DNA from: Bacteroidota bacterium
GTDB lineage: Bacteria > Bacteroidota > Bacteroidia > Chitinophagales > Chitinophagaceae
Direction of reading: 5' to 3'
Assembly: GCA_025363385.1 (NCBI GenBank)
Contig: JANYEA010000032.1
Coordinates: forward strand, 62,001 to 126,000
DNA length: 64,000 nt
Each line of letters begins with the position of its first letter. The first letter of the stretch is position 1. The notes under the pieces are model-generated. The model worked only from the letters and a program-made list of their open reading frames with translations. It was not told the DNA's origin and did no database searches. Made by a program: the position numbers and the translations under genes. Positions 18,578 through 28,652 of this stretch are shown here, piece by piece.

Positions 18578-19732
18578 TTAAACCTTGATATAGATCTTTT
18601 TTTTGTCTAACAAATACACGATCGACCAATAAAAAGCGATTGTTATTAAAGCATAAACCAATGAGCCAACTCTTAGATCAGCTGCAATGTTTTTACAAAC
18701 ATTTTCATAGAACCATGGAAATGCAGAAGTATATACTTTCTTACCTGTTGAAACGTCTATATGGTCAACCCATCGTACTAATGCCAATATTCTTGGTAAA
18801 AACCCGCTCAGAACAAAGATGAACAAAGGGTTCTTTCCAAATACGTCAAAGAATTTACTCCAGGCACCTCTCACCGATTTGAATTCGATGAGATAGATAA
18901 ATGCTGAAAGGGTTAGAATACCCAATCCGCTTGTGTAGAGCACATAACTGCTCGTCCATATTTTCTTATTAATGGGAAATACCATATCCCAGCAGTAGCC
19001 ACTAAAAACCAGAACGATACCGGCCATCATCAGTCCAGCAAGCATTTCAAAATTCTTGCCTTTTTGCTGGATATACTGGCCAACTAAAAATCCAAAGATC
19101 ACTTGAACAACAGGGGCACCGGCACTAGCCAATCCTTCTGGGTCAAAAGCCACTCCTTCGCCCTTGTACATATGTGTAATGCCTAATATTTTAATATCGA
19201 AATTAGTGCCGAACCAACCCGATAAACTATAGGGGTCTGCCGGGTTGCCGAGCGTTAGGCAGATAAACCAATAGAGTAATAAAATGATAGCACCTATCAC
19301 AAAAGCACCTCTTGCTTTTGCATAAAATACAATTACGGATGCAAAGAAATATGCGATAGCAATTCTTTGAAGCACACCAAGTATGCGAATGTTTTCCCAG
19401 ACTTTAAATATTAGATTTTCGCCATCCCATTTTACAAACGGACTCCAATTTAGAAAAAGGCCAATGGCGAATATGAGGAGGGTTCTTTTAAGTACTTTTT
19501 TCCAGAAATGTACAGGTCCGGCTTCCTCAAATCGGGGCATCACAAAAGCCATCGCGTTACCAACTGCAAAAAGAAAAAAAGGAAACACAAGATCCGTGGG
19601 GGTTGCACCATGCCAGGGGGCATGTTCCAGCGGGTCGAAAATATGAGCCCAGCTACCCGGGTTATTTACCAAAATCATCAGTGCTACCGTGGCACCTCTA
19701 AAAACGTCGAGCGAATAATAGCGTTCCTTCAT
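18578..19732 (-). CDS. Membrane acyltransferase, HGSNAT/NagX-like (DUF5009)
   Basis: YYSLDVFRGATVALMILVNNPGSW and HGATPTDLVFPFFLFAVGNAM. Confidence 0.85.
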   Translation of the reverse strand: MKERYYSLDVFRGATVALMILVNNPGSWAHIFDPLEHAPWHGATPTDLVFPFFLFAVGNAMAFVMPRFEEAGPVHFWKKVLKRTLLIFAIGLFLNWSPFVKWDGENLIFKVWENIRILGVLQRIAIAYFFASVIVFYAKARGAFVIGAIILLLYWFICLTLGNPADPYSLSGWFGTNFDIKILGITHMYKGEGVAFDPEGLASAGAPVVQVIFGFLVGQYIQQKGKNFEMLAGLMMAGIVLVFSGYCWDMVFPINKKIWTSSYVLYTSGLGILTLSAFIYLIEFKSVRGAWSKFFDVFGKNPLFIFVLSGFLPRILALVRWVDHIDVSTGKKVYTSAFPWFYENVCKNIAADLRVGSLVYALITIAFYWSIVYLLDKKKIYIKV

Positions 19733-19990
19733 GTGTTAGTAGTTGATTTTTGTTACATATAATTCGCTTCTCAGCATTATGGTCTGCCTCAAATAATGAA
19801 AAGGCTCATTTCATATTGGCAATTGTTTCAGTATTGAAGATAAGGATTGCCCGGCTGAAATGAAAAATACTTACCCTTTTGATCAATTGCTTGATGATCT
19901 TATCAAATGTTCACTATTTTCTAACTATGGGTTGGTATTATAAATAACATATATAGTTGTAACTTCGCCGACCTTGAAATAATACAAAGC

Positions 19991-21046
19991 ATGAAAAAAA
20001 ATATTCTAATAACAGGCGGAGCTGGCTTTATCGGATCACATGTGGTAAGATTATTCGTTACCAAATATCCCGAGTATCAGATTTTTAATTTAGACGCCCT
20101 CACCTATGCTGGGAACCTAGAAAATTTGAAGGATATCGATCATCTTCCCAATTACCATTTTTTGAAAGTAAATATTCTTGATGCAGCAGCTTTGGATGCA
20201 GTTTTTGAAGAATATGATATCACGGATGTGGTGCATTTGGCGGCTGAATCGCATGTAGATCGGTCTATTGTTTCGCCTTTAGATTTTGTATACACGAATG
20301 TAATTGGCACAGTGAATCTTTTAAATACGGCCCGCAACAAGTGGAAATCAAATTATTCAGATCATTTATTCTATCATATTTCTACTGATGAAGTCTATGG
20401 TAGTTTAGGTGCTGAAGGTTTCTTTTTAGAAACTACTGCTTACGATCCAAACTCTCCTTATTCTGCCAGTAAAGCTGCATCAGATCATTTTGTGAGAGCT
20501 TATAGAGAAACTTACCATATGCGAACGGTTGTTTCGAATTGTTCTAATAATTATGGTCCCTTTCATTTTCCAGAAAAATTAATTCCATTATTCATCAACA
20601 ATATCATTGAAGAAAAACCTTTGCCGGTTTATGGAGATGGTTTGTATACCAGGGATTGGTTGTTTGTGAAAGATCATGCTATTGCAATTGATACTATTTT
20701 TCATAAGGGCTTAGATGGGGAAACCTATAATATTGGCGGCTTTAATGAGTGGAGAAATATCGACCTGGTAAAGTTGCTATGTGCTCAAATGGATGAAAAA
20801 CTGGGAAGAGAAAAAGGCTATAGTGAAAAGTTGATCACTTATGTGAAAGACAGACCAGGACACGATCGCCGCTACGCCATTGATGCTTCAAAAATCAATC
20901 GTGAATTAGGATGGAAACCCTCTGTAACATTTGAACAAGGCTTGAGTGAGACCATCGATTGGTACCTTACAAATACAGAATGGTTGCAGAATGTAACAAG
21001 TGGTTCATATCAGAATTATTATACAGGAATGTACGAAAACAGATAA
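19991..21046 (+). CDS. rfbB: dTDP-glucose 4,6-dehydratase
   Basis: ILITGGAGFIGSHVVR, STDEVYGSLG, YSASKAASDHFVRAY. Confidence 0.95.
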   Translation: MKKNILITGGAGFIGSHVVRLFVTKYPEYQIFNLDALTYAGNLENLKDIDHLPNYHFLKVNILDAAALDAVFEEYDITDVVHLAAESHVDRSIVSPLDFVYTNVIGTVNLLNTARNKWKSNYSDHLFYHISTDEVYGSLGAEGFFLETTAYDPNSPYSASKAASDHFVRAYRETYHMRTVVSNCSNNYGPFHFPEKLIPLFINNIIEEKPLPVYGDGLYTRDWLFVKDHAIAIDTIFHKGLDGETYNIGGFNEWRNIDLVKLLCAQMDEKLGREKGYSEKLITYVKDRPGHDRRYAIDASKINRELGWKPSVTFEQGLSETIDWYLTNTEWLQNVTSGSYQNYYTGMYENR

Positions 21047-21052
21047 ATTTTT

Positions 21053-21610
21053 ATGACAATAGAGCAAACTAAATTAGCCGATTGCATTATTATTCATGAC
21101 ACTGTTTTTGGAGATAGCAGGGGATATTTTTTTGAGAGTTTTAATCAGAAAAAATTCTTGGAGAAAACTGGAATGGATATCAATTTTATACAGGATAACC
21201 AGTCGAGATCAAGCAAAGGAGTTTTGCGTGGATTGCACTTTCAACATGGTGAACATGCCCAAGCAAAATTGGTACGTGTGTTAGAAGGAAAAGTATTGGA
21301 TATTGCGGTTGACCTAAGAAGAAATTCGCCCACATTTAAACAACATATTGCGGTAGAAATTTCCGCGGAAAGTCGAACGCAATTTTTTGTGCCCCGTGGT
21401 TTTGCCCATGGATTTGTGGTGTTAAGTGAAACAGCTACTTTCTTTTACAAGTGCGATAATTTATATCATAAAGCTTCTGAGGGCGGTGTTATATATAACG
21501 ATCCGGAACTGAATATCGATTGGCAACTGCCTGCAGATCAGTTACTGATTTCTGAAAAAGATCATGTACTGCCCAAAATGAGTGAAATGATCGATAGTTT
21601 GCGTTTTTAA
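21053..21610 (+). CDS. rfbC: dTDP-4-dehydrorhamnose 3,5-epimerase
   Basis: DSRGYFFESFN, QDNQSRSSKGVLRGLHFQ, VPRGFAHGFVVLSE. Confidence 0.95.
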   Translation: MTIEQTKLADCIIIHDTVFGDSRGYFFESFNQKKFLEKTGMDINFIQDNQSRSSKGVLRGLHFQHGEHAQAKLVRVLEGKVLDIAVDLRRNSPTFKQHIAVEISAESRTQFFVPRGFAHGFVVLSETATFFYKCDNLYHKASEGGVIYNDPELNIDWQLPADQLLISEKDHVLPKMSEMIDSLRF

Positions 21611-21650
21611 TAATTGACAAGCATTTACTTTATAACCTAATTCATACAAG

Positions 21651-22508
21651 ATGAAAGGAATTATTTTAGCAGGTGGTTCAGGAACAAGATTATATCCTAT
21701 TACACGTGGGATCAGTAAGCAGTTAATGCCAGTTTATGATAAGCCGATGATTTTTTATCCCTTATCTATCTTAATGTTAGCCGGCATTAATGAAATCCTG
21801 ATCATCACTACTCCAGAAGATTCTTCACAGTTTCAACGTTTGTTGGGCGATGGAAAAGACTTGGGATGCAAGTTTGAGTATGCGGTACAAGCAGTGCCAA
21901 ATGGATTAGCTCAGGCTTTTGTAATTGGCGAGAAATTTATAGGTAATGATAAAGTGGCGTTGATACTAGGTGACAATATTTTTTATGGAGCTGGCTTTGG
22001 AAAGTTAGTGGAATCTTTCAATGATGTAAAAGGGGCAGCTGTTTTTGCCTATGAAGTGAACGACCCTGAAAGATATGGTGTAGTTGAATTTGATGCGAAT
22101 AATATAGCCGTTTCTATTGAAGAGAAACCCAAAGAACCGAAATCAAATTTTGCAGTTCCCGGATTATACTTTTATGATAATACGGTGGTGGAGATTGCTA
22201 AAAATATTCAACCATCCCCTCGTGGAGAATACGAGATCACAGATGTAAATAGGGTGTACCTCGAATCTGGTAAATTACAAGTAGGTGTCATGAGTAGGGG
22301 TACGGCCTGGTTAGATACGGGTACTTTCGATTCATTCGCCGATGCATGCGAGTTTGTAAGAGTTATTGAAAAAAGACAAAGTCAGAAAATAGGCTGTATT
22401 GAAGAAATTGCTTTTCGTAAGGGATATATCAATCGTGAACAGCTTTTGGTAATTGCTGATAAATACGCTAAAAGTGGTTATGGTGAGTACTTGCGTCGAT
22501 TAAAATAG
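21651..22508 (+). CDS. rfbA: Glucose-1-phosphate thymidylyltransferase
   Basis: [39 protein letters not shown]. Confidence 0.95.
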   Translation: MKGIILAGGSGTRLYPITRGISKQLMPVYDKPMIFYPLSILMLAGINEILIITTPEDSSQFQRLLGDGKDLGCKFEYAVQAVPNGLAQAFVIGEKFIGNDKVALILGDNIFYGAGFGKLVESFNDVKGAAVFAYEVNDPERYGVVEFDANNIAVSIEEKPKEPKSNFAVPGLYFYDNTVVEIAKNIQPSPRGEYEITDVNRVYLESGKLQVGVMSRGTAWLDTGTFDSFADACEFVRVIEKRQSQKIGCIEEIAFRKGYINREQLLVIADKYAKSGYGEYLRRLK

Positions 22509-22546
22509 ACGATTTTGATAAAAAATGAAGTTTTGAAGGGTAAAGA

Positions 22547-22557
22547 TTAAACAAAAA
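22547..22557 (+). promoter_or_regulatory. TTAAACAAAA motif copy upstream of CarH-like gene
   Basis: Direct sequence; shared with sites upstream of the sigma gene and crtB. Confidence 0.35.
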
Positions 22558-22581
22558 GGTATCTTGACTGTAATAAAGAAT

Positions 22582-23466
22582 ATGAACGCTTTTACAATCA
22601 AAGATCTTGAAAACCTCTCTGGAATTAAAGCCCATACGATTCGTATTTGGGAGCAGCGATATTCCTTTTTAAATCCAAGCAGAACGGATACCAATATACG
22701 TATTTATAGCAATGAAGAATTGAAAACGATTCTGAATATTGCACTCTTAAATAAGTATGGATTTAAGATCTCGCACATCGATCAGATGAATCAAGAGGAG
22801 TTAAAATCCAAGATTCTCTCTCTCTCTAATTTTGAAGCACAGCAAGAGCGTATTGTAAATGAGATGATCAATTGTATGATTGATATCGATTTTGAGCAAT
22901 TTGAATTAATATTAGACAACCATATCAGTAAAAGAGGAATTGAAAAATCAATTACACATATTGTATTTCCATTTTTAGAAAGAGTGGGTATTTTATGGGT
23001 AACTAATCATATCAATCCGGCACAGGAACACGTGATTACGAATATTATCAGGCAAAAAATTATTCTTGGAATAGAAAGGGTAAGCAGCATTCTTACCTCT
23101 TCAAAAATCTGTGTCTTATTTTTACCAGAAGGGGAGCACCATGAAATGGGACTTTTGTTTATACACTATTTGCTTAAATCAAAAGGCATCAAAGTAATTT
23201 ATCTAGGTGCCAATGTGCCCATAAAAGATATCGAATATGTGTGTAAATTAAAATCACCAGACTTCATTTATACGCACCTTACCTCCCTTGCAAATAACTT
23301 TAATTTTGAGAAGTTCCTCAATTTTATTGTACAAAAAATTCCGAATCAAACCACGGTTATTTCCGGACAGATTACTTGCACATATAAGAAGAAAGCCCCA
23401 GAAAATGTACAATTCAAAACATCCCTTTCAAATGTGATGGAGTTTATCAATGAATTGAGCAAATAG
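22582..23466 (+). CDS. MerR-family regulator with B12-binding domain (CarH/LitR-type photoreceptor)
   Basis: MerR HTH FTIKDLENLSGIKAHTIRIWEQRY; Wx9EH motif W-VTNHINPAQ-EH; ExHxxG motif EHHEMG; ATG at 22582 preferred to TTG at 22564. Confidence 0.88.
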   Translation: MNAFTIKDLENLSGIKAHTIRIWEQRYSFLNPSRTDTNIRIYSNEELKTILNIALLNKYGFKISHIDQMNQEELKSKILSLSNFEAQQERIVNEMINCMIDIDFEQFELILDNHISKRGIEKSITHIVFPFLERVGILWVTNHINPAQEHVITNIIRQKIILGIERVSSILTSSKICVLFLPEGEHHEMGLLFIHYLLKSKGIKVIYLGANVPIKDIEYVCKLKSPDFIYTHLTSLANNFNFEKFLNFIVQKIPNQTTVISGQITCTYKKKAPENVQFKTSLSNVMEFINELSK

Positions 23467-23555
23467 TATCGAATTGCAACTTATTAAAAGAGTCGAAAAT
23501 CCTTAATTAGACCTAACTGCTTGATTTACTTTGTTTTACTATTTAGCAATAAAAA

Positions 23556-23620
23556 TTAAACAAAATTCTTGATTTTGATATTATTTTGTTTATCTTTGCG
23601 AAGTAAATAGTTAAACAAAA
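23556..23620. promoter_or_regulatory. Promoter/operator region of the ECF-crt operon
   Basis: TTAAACAAAA at 23556-23565 and 23611-23620, inverse TTTTGTTTA at 23584-23592, -7 box TATCTTTG at 23591-23598. Confidence 0.5.
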
Positions 23621-23624
23621 AATT

Positions 23625-24125
23625 ATGTCAACAGTCGATTTCGATCAAATTTTAATCAAAAATACAGAGTTTCTAAGGCCCTTTGCTTTTACCTTAACCA
23701 GGGATCAGGAATCTGCAAAAGACCTGGTACAGGAAACCTTATTTAGGGCATTGGCAAATAAGGAGAAGTACCATATTGGTACCAATATTAAAGCATGGAT
23801 GTACACAATCATGCGTAATATTTTTATCAATAACTACCGCAGAAAATCTAAGCAGCAAACTATTTTCGATCATACTGCAAACGATTTTTTAATAGATACC
23901 AATCAGGTTGCGATTGCCAACGAAGCAATTGCCACATTAAATATGAAAGAAGTTCAAGAAGCTATTCATAAACTTCCTGAAATTTTCCGAAACCCATTTT
24001 TGCTGTATTTCGATGGTTATAAATACCATGAAATTGCAGATATGCTTAAAGAGCCTCTGGGAACCATCAAGAGTAGGATTCACTTTGCACGTAAATTATT
24101 GAAAACGCAGATTGAACGCCACTAA
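23625..24125 (+). CDS. ECF-type RNA polymerase sigma factor of the carotenoid locus
   Basis: DQESAKDLVQETLFRALANKEKY and LPEIFRNPFLLYFDGYKYHEIADMLKEPLGTIKSRIHFAR. Confidence 0.9.
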   Translation: MSTVDFDQILIKNTEFLRPFAFTLTRDQESAKDLVQETLFRALANKEKYHIGTNIKAWMYTIMRNIFINNYRRKSKQQTIFDHTANDFLIDTNQVAIANEAIATLNMKEVQEAIHKLPEIFRNPFLLYFDGYKYHEIADMLKEPLGTIKSRIHFARKLLKTQIERH

Positions 24126-24163
24126 TTTAAACGTATCTTGTTATAAACCTTTTTATTAATTAA

Positions 24164-25669
24164 GTGACTAAGAAAGCTATTGTTATAGGCAGTGGATTTG
24201 CAGGCCTTTCGGCTGCATCTTTTTTGGCAAAAGCTGGATGGGATGTTACTGTATTAGAAAAACATGATCAACCTGGCGGAAGGGCTCGGCAATTCAAAGC
24301 AGAAGGATTTACTTTCGATATGGGTCCTAGTTGGTACTGGATGCCAGACGTCTTTGAAAGATACTTTAAACAATTTGGAAGATCAGTTTCAGATTATTAT
24401 CAACTAATTAGATTAGATCCTTCTTATAGAATTGTGTGGAATGATGGTCCAATGGATATTCCAGCAGATTATAATGCTTTCAGAAATTTGTTTGATAATA
24501 TTGAACCGGGGAGTGGCGATAAATTAGATAAATATATTGGTGAGGCTGCTTATAAATACCAGGTAGGGATCAATAAATTAGTTTTCAAGCCAGGTCAATC
24601 ACTCACAGAATTTTTAGACAAAGAATTAGTGAGTGGCTTATTTCGCCTGGATGTTTTTAATTCTATCAAAACCCATGTGGCAAAGCATTTCAGCAATCCC
24701 AAGTTGAAAGAGTTGATGGAATTTCCGGTTTTGTTTTTGGGCGCTTTGCCAGAAGATACACCAGCTTTGTATAGTTTAATGAACTATGCAGATATTAAAG
24801 GGGGTACCTGGTATCCTAAAAAAGGAATGTATCAGATTGTGGAAGCCATGTATTTATTAGCTGTTGAACTTGGCGTGAAATTTAAATTTGAGCAAGAAGT
24901 TACCAATGTAACCATTCAAAATAAATTGATCAGTACTGTAATTGCAAATACAACTGAGAATGGAATAAAAATTCCCAAAATGTATAAAGCAGATGTGGTG
25001 GTAGCAGGTGCAGATTATCATCATGTGGAAACACAAATATTACCAAAAGAATTTCGATCCTATTCAGATGCATACTGGGAGAAAAGAGTAATGGCTCCTG
25101 GATGCCTTATCTATTATATTGGTTTAAATAAAAAAATCGATGGGATTTTACACCATACTTTGTTTTTTGATACTTCATTTGCTGTGCATGGGGATGAAAT
25201 TTATAAAACAAAAAAATGGCCTACAGACCCCTTGTTTTATGTGAGTGCAATTTCGGTAACCGACCTTGATTCAGCACCAGCGGGGGGTGAAAATTTATTT
25301 TTATTGATCCCTGTTGCGGCAGGATTAAAAAATGATGATGAAGCTTTAAGAGATCATTACTTCGATTTGATCATAAAAAGAATGGAAAAGCACTATGGGC
25401 AAACGATCAGAGAGAATATTGTATACAAAAAATCCTTTTCAAACAGCGATTTTATCAATGATTATCACTCTTTTAAAGGAAATGCTTACGGCTTAGCCAA
25501 TACTTTGCTTCAAACGGCAATTTTAAAGCCTGCCTGTAAAAGTAAGAAAATTAAGAACCTTTTTTATACCGGTCAGCTCACAGTTCCCGGTCCGGGCGTA
25601 CCGCCTAGTTTGATCAGTGGAGAAGTGGTGGCAGGGGAAGTGATTAAGGATTTTGGAAATACCTTATAG
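24164..25669 (+). CDS. crtI: Phytoene desaturase (GTG start)
   Basis: KKAIVIGSGFAGLSAASFLAKAGWDVTVLEKHDQPGGRAR; C-terminal TGQLTVPGPGVPPSLISGEV. Confidence 0.93.
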   Translation: MTKKAIVIGSGFAGLSAASFLAKAGWDVTVLEKHDQPGGRARQFKAEGFTFDMGPSWYWMPDVFERYFKQFGRSVSDYYQLIRLDPSYRIVWNDGPMDIPADYNAFRNLFDNIEPGSGDKLDKYIGEAAYKYQVGINKLVFKPGQSLTEFLDKELVSGLFRLDVFNSIKTHVAKHFSNPKLKELMEFPVLFLGALPEDTPALYSLMNYADIKGGTWYPKKGMYQIVEAMYLLAVELGVKFKFEQEVTNVTIQNKLISTVIANTTENGIKIPKMYKADVVVAGADYHHVETQILPKEFRSYSDAYWEKRVMAPGCLIYYIGLNKKIDGILHHTLFFDTSFAVHGDEIYKTKKWPTDPLFYVSAISVTDLDSAPAGGENLFLLIPVAAGLKNDDEALRDHYFDLIIKRMEKHYGQTIRENIVYKKSFSNSDFINDYHSFKGNAYGLANTLLQTAILKPACKSKKIKNLFYTGQLTVPGPGVPPSLISGEVVAGEVIKDFGNTL

Positions 25670-25672
25670 ATT

Positions 25673-25682
25673 TTAAACAAAA
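25673..25682 (+). promoter_or_regulatory. TTAAACAAAA motif copy upstream of crtB
   Basis: Direct sequence in crtI-crtB gap. Confidence 0.3.
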
Positions 25683-25733
25683 TCTGCCAATTTCTGTTTC
25701 CTATATATAGACTAATACATAAAAACACACATT

Positions 25734-26570
25734 ATGATGAACCTGTTTCATGAAGTGAGCCAGGATTGCAGTAGAATAACTACCGAAAAATATAGCACTA
25801 GCTTTTTTTCGGCTATCAAACTATTGCATAAAGATTTCAGAGCACCCATTTGCAATATCTATGGATTTGTAAGGTTCGCCGATGAAATAGTGGATAGCTT
25901 TCACGAGCATCCCAAAGCAGATTTATTGGCTGATTTTAAAAAAGCAACCTACGAAGCCATCGACAAAAAAATAAGTTTAAACCCCATCCTCAATAGTTTT
26001 CAAATTACGGTTAATCAATACCAGATCGACCATCATTTAATTGAGGCTTTTTTGTATAGTATGGAGTTGGATTTGGAAAAACGTGAATACGATAAATTAG
26101 GCTACGAAGAGTATATATACGGTAGCGCAGAAGTAGTAGGTTTAATGTGTTTGCATGTATTTTGTGCAGGACATAAAAATGAATACGAAGATTTAAAGCC
26201 ATATGCCAGAAGCCTAGGTGCAGCATTTCAGAAAGTAAATTTTTTACGCGACCTAAGAGCAGATTATGAAGGCCTGGATAGAATCTATTTCCCCGGTTGT
26301 AATTTTAATAATTTTAGTGAAAAAGATAAACTTGCTATAGAACGCGATATTCAAAAAGATTTTGATCATGCATTTGAAGGCATTCAAAAATTACCCATTA
26401 AAGCAAGATTTGGGGTATACGTAGCATTCAAATATTATTTATCGCTTTTCAAAAAAATCAAAAAAATTCAGCCACAGAAAATTATGCAACAAAGGATAAG
26501 AATTCCTGACTATGGCAAATTTTTTATATTGGCAAAAGCGGGTATCCGAAGTCAAATGAACATGTTGTAG
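25734..26570 (+). CDS. crtB: Phytoene synthase
   Basis: YGFVRFADEIVDSFH and VNFLRDLRADYEGLDRIYFP. Confidence 0.93.
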   Translation: MMNLFHEVSQDCSRITTEKYSTSFFSAIKLLHKDFRAPICNIYGFVRFADEIVDSFHEHPKADLLADFKKATYEAIDKKISLNPILNSFQITVNQYQIDHHLIEAFLYSMELDLEKREYDKLGYEEYIYGSAEVVGLMCLHVFCAGHKNEYEDLKPYARSLGAAFQKVNFLRDLRADYEGLDRIYFPGCNFNNFSEKDKLAIERDIQKDFDHAFEGIQKLPIKARFGVYVAFKYYLSLFKKIKKIQPQKIMQQRIRIPDYGKFFILAKAGIRSQMNML

Positions 26571-26597
26571 TTTCACTTTTATAGTTGGTTCAAGCAT

Positions 26598-27131
26598 ATG
26601 GAACAGGTAGTATTGGTTAATGAACGTGATGAAGAGTTGGGATTGATGGAAAAAATGGAAGCACATGAAAAAGCTTTATTACATAGGGCATTCAGCGTTT
26701 TTGTTTTTAATCAATCTGGAGAACTATTGTTGCAACAAAGAGCAATTGACAAATACCATAGTGGTGGGTTATGGACAAACACATGTTGTAGTCACCCTCG
26801 CCCTAATGAATCAGTATCTGACGCTGCAAGCAGAAGGTTAAGAGAAGAAATGGGTTTTGAAGTTCCACTAGAAAAAGTTTTTGATTTTATTTATCAGGCA
26901 ATTTTCGATAATGGTCTTGCAGAACATGAATTTGACCATGTGTTTGTAGGATACTATGATGGTCCAATACAAGTGAATCCTGCGGAGGTGAATGATTACG
27001 TGTATCGCAGTATGGATAATATTCAACAATCACTTGAATTACACGACGGATTATTCACAGCATGGTTCGAAATCATCTTTCCCAAAATGATGCATTGGTG
27101 GCAGCTGAATGGTCATCAAAAAATAGCTTAA
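26598..27131 (+). CDS. idi: Isopentenyl-diphosphate delta-isomerase type 1
   Basis: Nudix fold, LHRAFSVFVFNQSGELLLQQRA, WTNTCCSHPRPNE. Confidence 0.93.
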   Translation: MEQVVLVNERDEELGLMEKMEAHEKALLHRAFSVFVFNQSGELLLQQRAIDKYHSGGLWTNTCCSHPRPNESVSDAASRRLREEMGFEVPLEKVFDFIYQAIFDNGLAEHEFDHVFVGYYDGPIQVNPAEVNDYVYRSMDNIQQSLELHDGLFTAWFEIIFPKMMHWWQLNGHQKIA

Positions 27132-27149
27132 ATTTCATCCAAAACAATC

Positions 27150-28640
27150 ATGAGCCATTCTAAGAAAGCAATTGTTATTGGTGCTGGTATTGCAGGTATT
27201 GCTTCTGCAATCAGATTGTCTATAGAAGGGTTCGAAGTGTCTGTATATGAAAAAAACGATTATCCAGGAGGAAAAATCAGCGAATTTAATTTAGGTGAAT
27301 ATCAATTCGATGCGGGTCCTAGTTTATTTACACAACCCGAGAATATTGAAGAATTATTTGCGCTTGCAGGTGAGCCCATTGAAAAATATTTTCAATACCA
27401 ATCACTCCCAATTTCTTTTAAATATTTTTATGATGATGGAACTGTTATCAACGCTTACACTGATAACCAGGCTTTTGCAGAGGAACTGGAAAATAAAACA
27501 GGAGAAAAACAGGCAGCACTTTTAAGTTACTTAGAGAGCTCTAAAAAAGTGTATCAAAATATAGCTGGCTTATTTTTAAATAATTCCCTGCACCAAATAA
27601 AAACATTGTTTTCTCCTGGTGTGGGAAAGGCTTTTGCCACTCTGAGGTGGAAATATCTTTTTAAATCGATGAACGATTTAAATGCAGCTCATTTTACCAA
27701 AGCACATACCATTCAATTATTCAATCGCTTTGCCACCTATAATGGAAGTAACCCTTATCAGGCACCTGGCATGTTAAGCCTGATTCCTCATTTAGAATTA
27801 AATCAAGGTACCTTTTATCCGAAGGGAGGGATGATTAGTATTAGTAATGCGCTATATCAGTTAGCACTTAAGAAAGGGGTACGATTTCATTTCTCTACAC
27901 CTGTTGACAGAATCATTCAACATGAAAATTCTGCGCAGGGGGTAGTAATAAATAGGAAGAATCGGTTCGCAGATATTGTTGTAAGTAATATGGATGTATA
28001 TTTTACTTACCAAAGATTGCTGTTAGACCCTTTTAAAGCAACAGAAGTTTTAAAACAAGAAAGAAGCAGCAGTGCACTGATCTTTTATTGGGGAATCAAT
28101 CATCCCTTTCCAACACTAGAATTGCATAATATATTTTTTACTAAAAATTATCAAGCTGAGTTTGAATCGCTTTTTACAACCAAAAAAGCATACGCCGATC
28201 CCACGGTCTACGTAAATATCACCAGTAAAATGGAACCTGGTTTACAAGCCCCGGGGGGAAAAGAAAATTGGTTTGTAATGGTAAATGTGCCTGCAAATAT
28301 GGGTCAGGATTGGCTGGAACTCAGAGCAAAATACAGAGTTGCCATTATTGAGAAATTAAATAAAATATTAGGGACAGACATAGAACCCATGATAGAAGTT
28401 GAGGAAGTGTTAGATCCTGTTATCATAGAAAATAGAACCCATTCTTATATGGGATCTTTATATGGAACAAGTTCTAATTCTAAGATGGCTGCTTTTTTAA
28501 GGCATCCGAACTTTTCTAAAAAAATAAAAAATTTATATTTCGTTGGGGGGAGTGTACATCCCGGCGGTGGCATACCTTTGTGTTTAAAGAGTGCCGCTAT
28601 TATGAGTAGGATGGTGGCCAAGGATTTTAAAGAAAAGTAA
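27150..28640 (+). CDS. crtD: CrtD-like carotenoid 3,4-desaturase (CrtI family paralog)
   Basis: KKAIVIGAGIAGIASAIRLSIEGFEVSVYEKNDYPGGKISE; C-terminal FVGGSVHPGGGIPLCLKSA; second desaturase in cluster. Confidence 0.75.
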   Translation: MSHSKKAIVIGAGIAGIASAIRLSIEGFEVSVYEKNDYPGGKISEFNLGEYQFDAGPSLFTQPENIEELFALAGEPIEKYFQYQSLPISFKYFYDDGTVINAYTDNQAFAEELENKTGEKQAALLSYLESSKKVYQNIAGLFLNNSLHQIKTLFSPGVGKAFATLRWKYLFKSMNDLNAAHFTKAHTIQLFNRFATYNGSNPYQAPGMLSLIPHLELNQGTFYPKGGMISISNALYQLALKKGVRFHFSTPVDRIIQHENSAQGVVINRKNRFADIVVSNMDVYFTYQRLLLDPFKATEVLKQERSSSALIFYWGINHPFPTLELHNIFFTKNYQAEFESLFTTKKAYADPTVYVNITSKMEPGLQAPGGKENWFVMVNVPANMGQDWLELRAKYRVAIIEKLNKILGTDIEPMIEVEEVLDPVIIENRTHSYMGSLYGTSSNSKMAAFLRHPNFSKKIKNLYFVGGSVHPGGGIPLCLKSAAIMSRMVAKDFKEK

Positions 28641-28652
28641 AATAGGAATCAG

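Noticed and set aside
19991-22508. Complete dTDP-rhamnose operon
   Set aside because: Only rfbB, rfbC and rfbA are present; no rfbD reductase in the window, so a full pathway cannot be claimed here.
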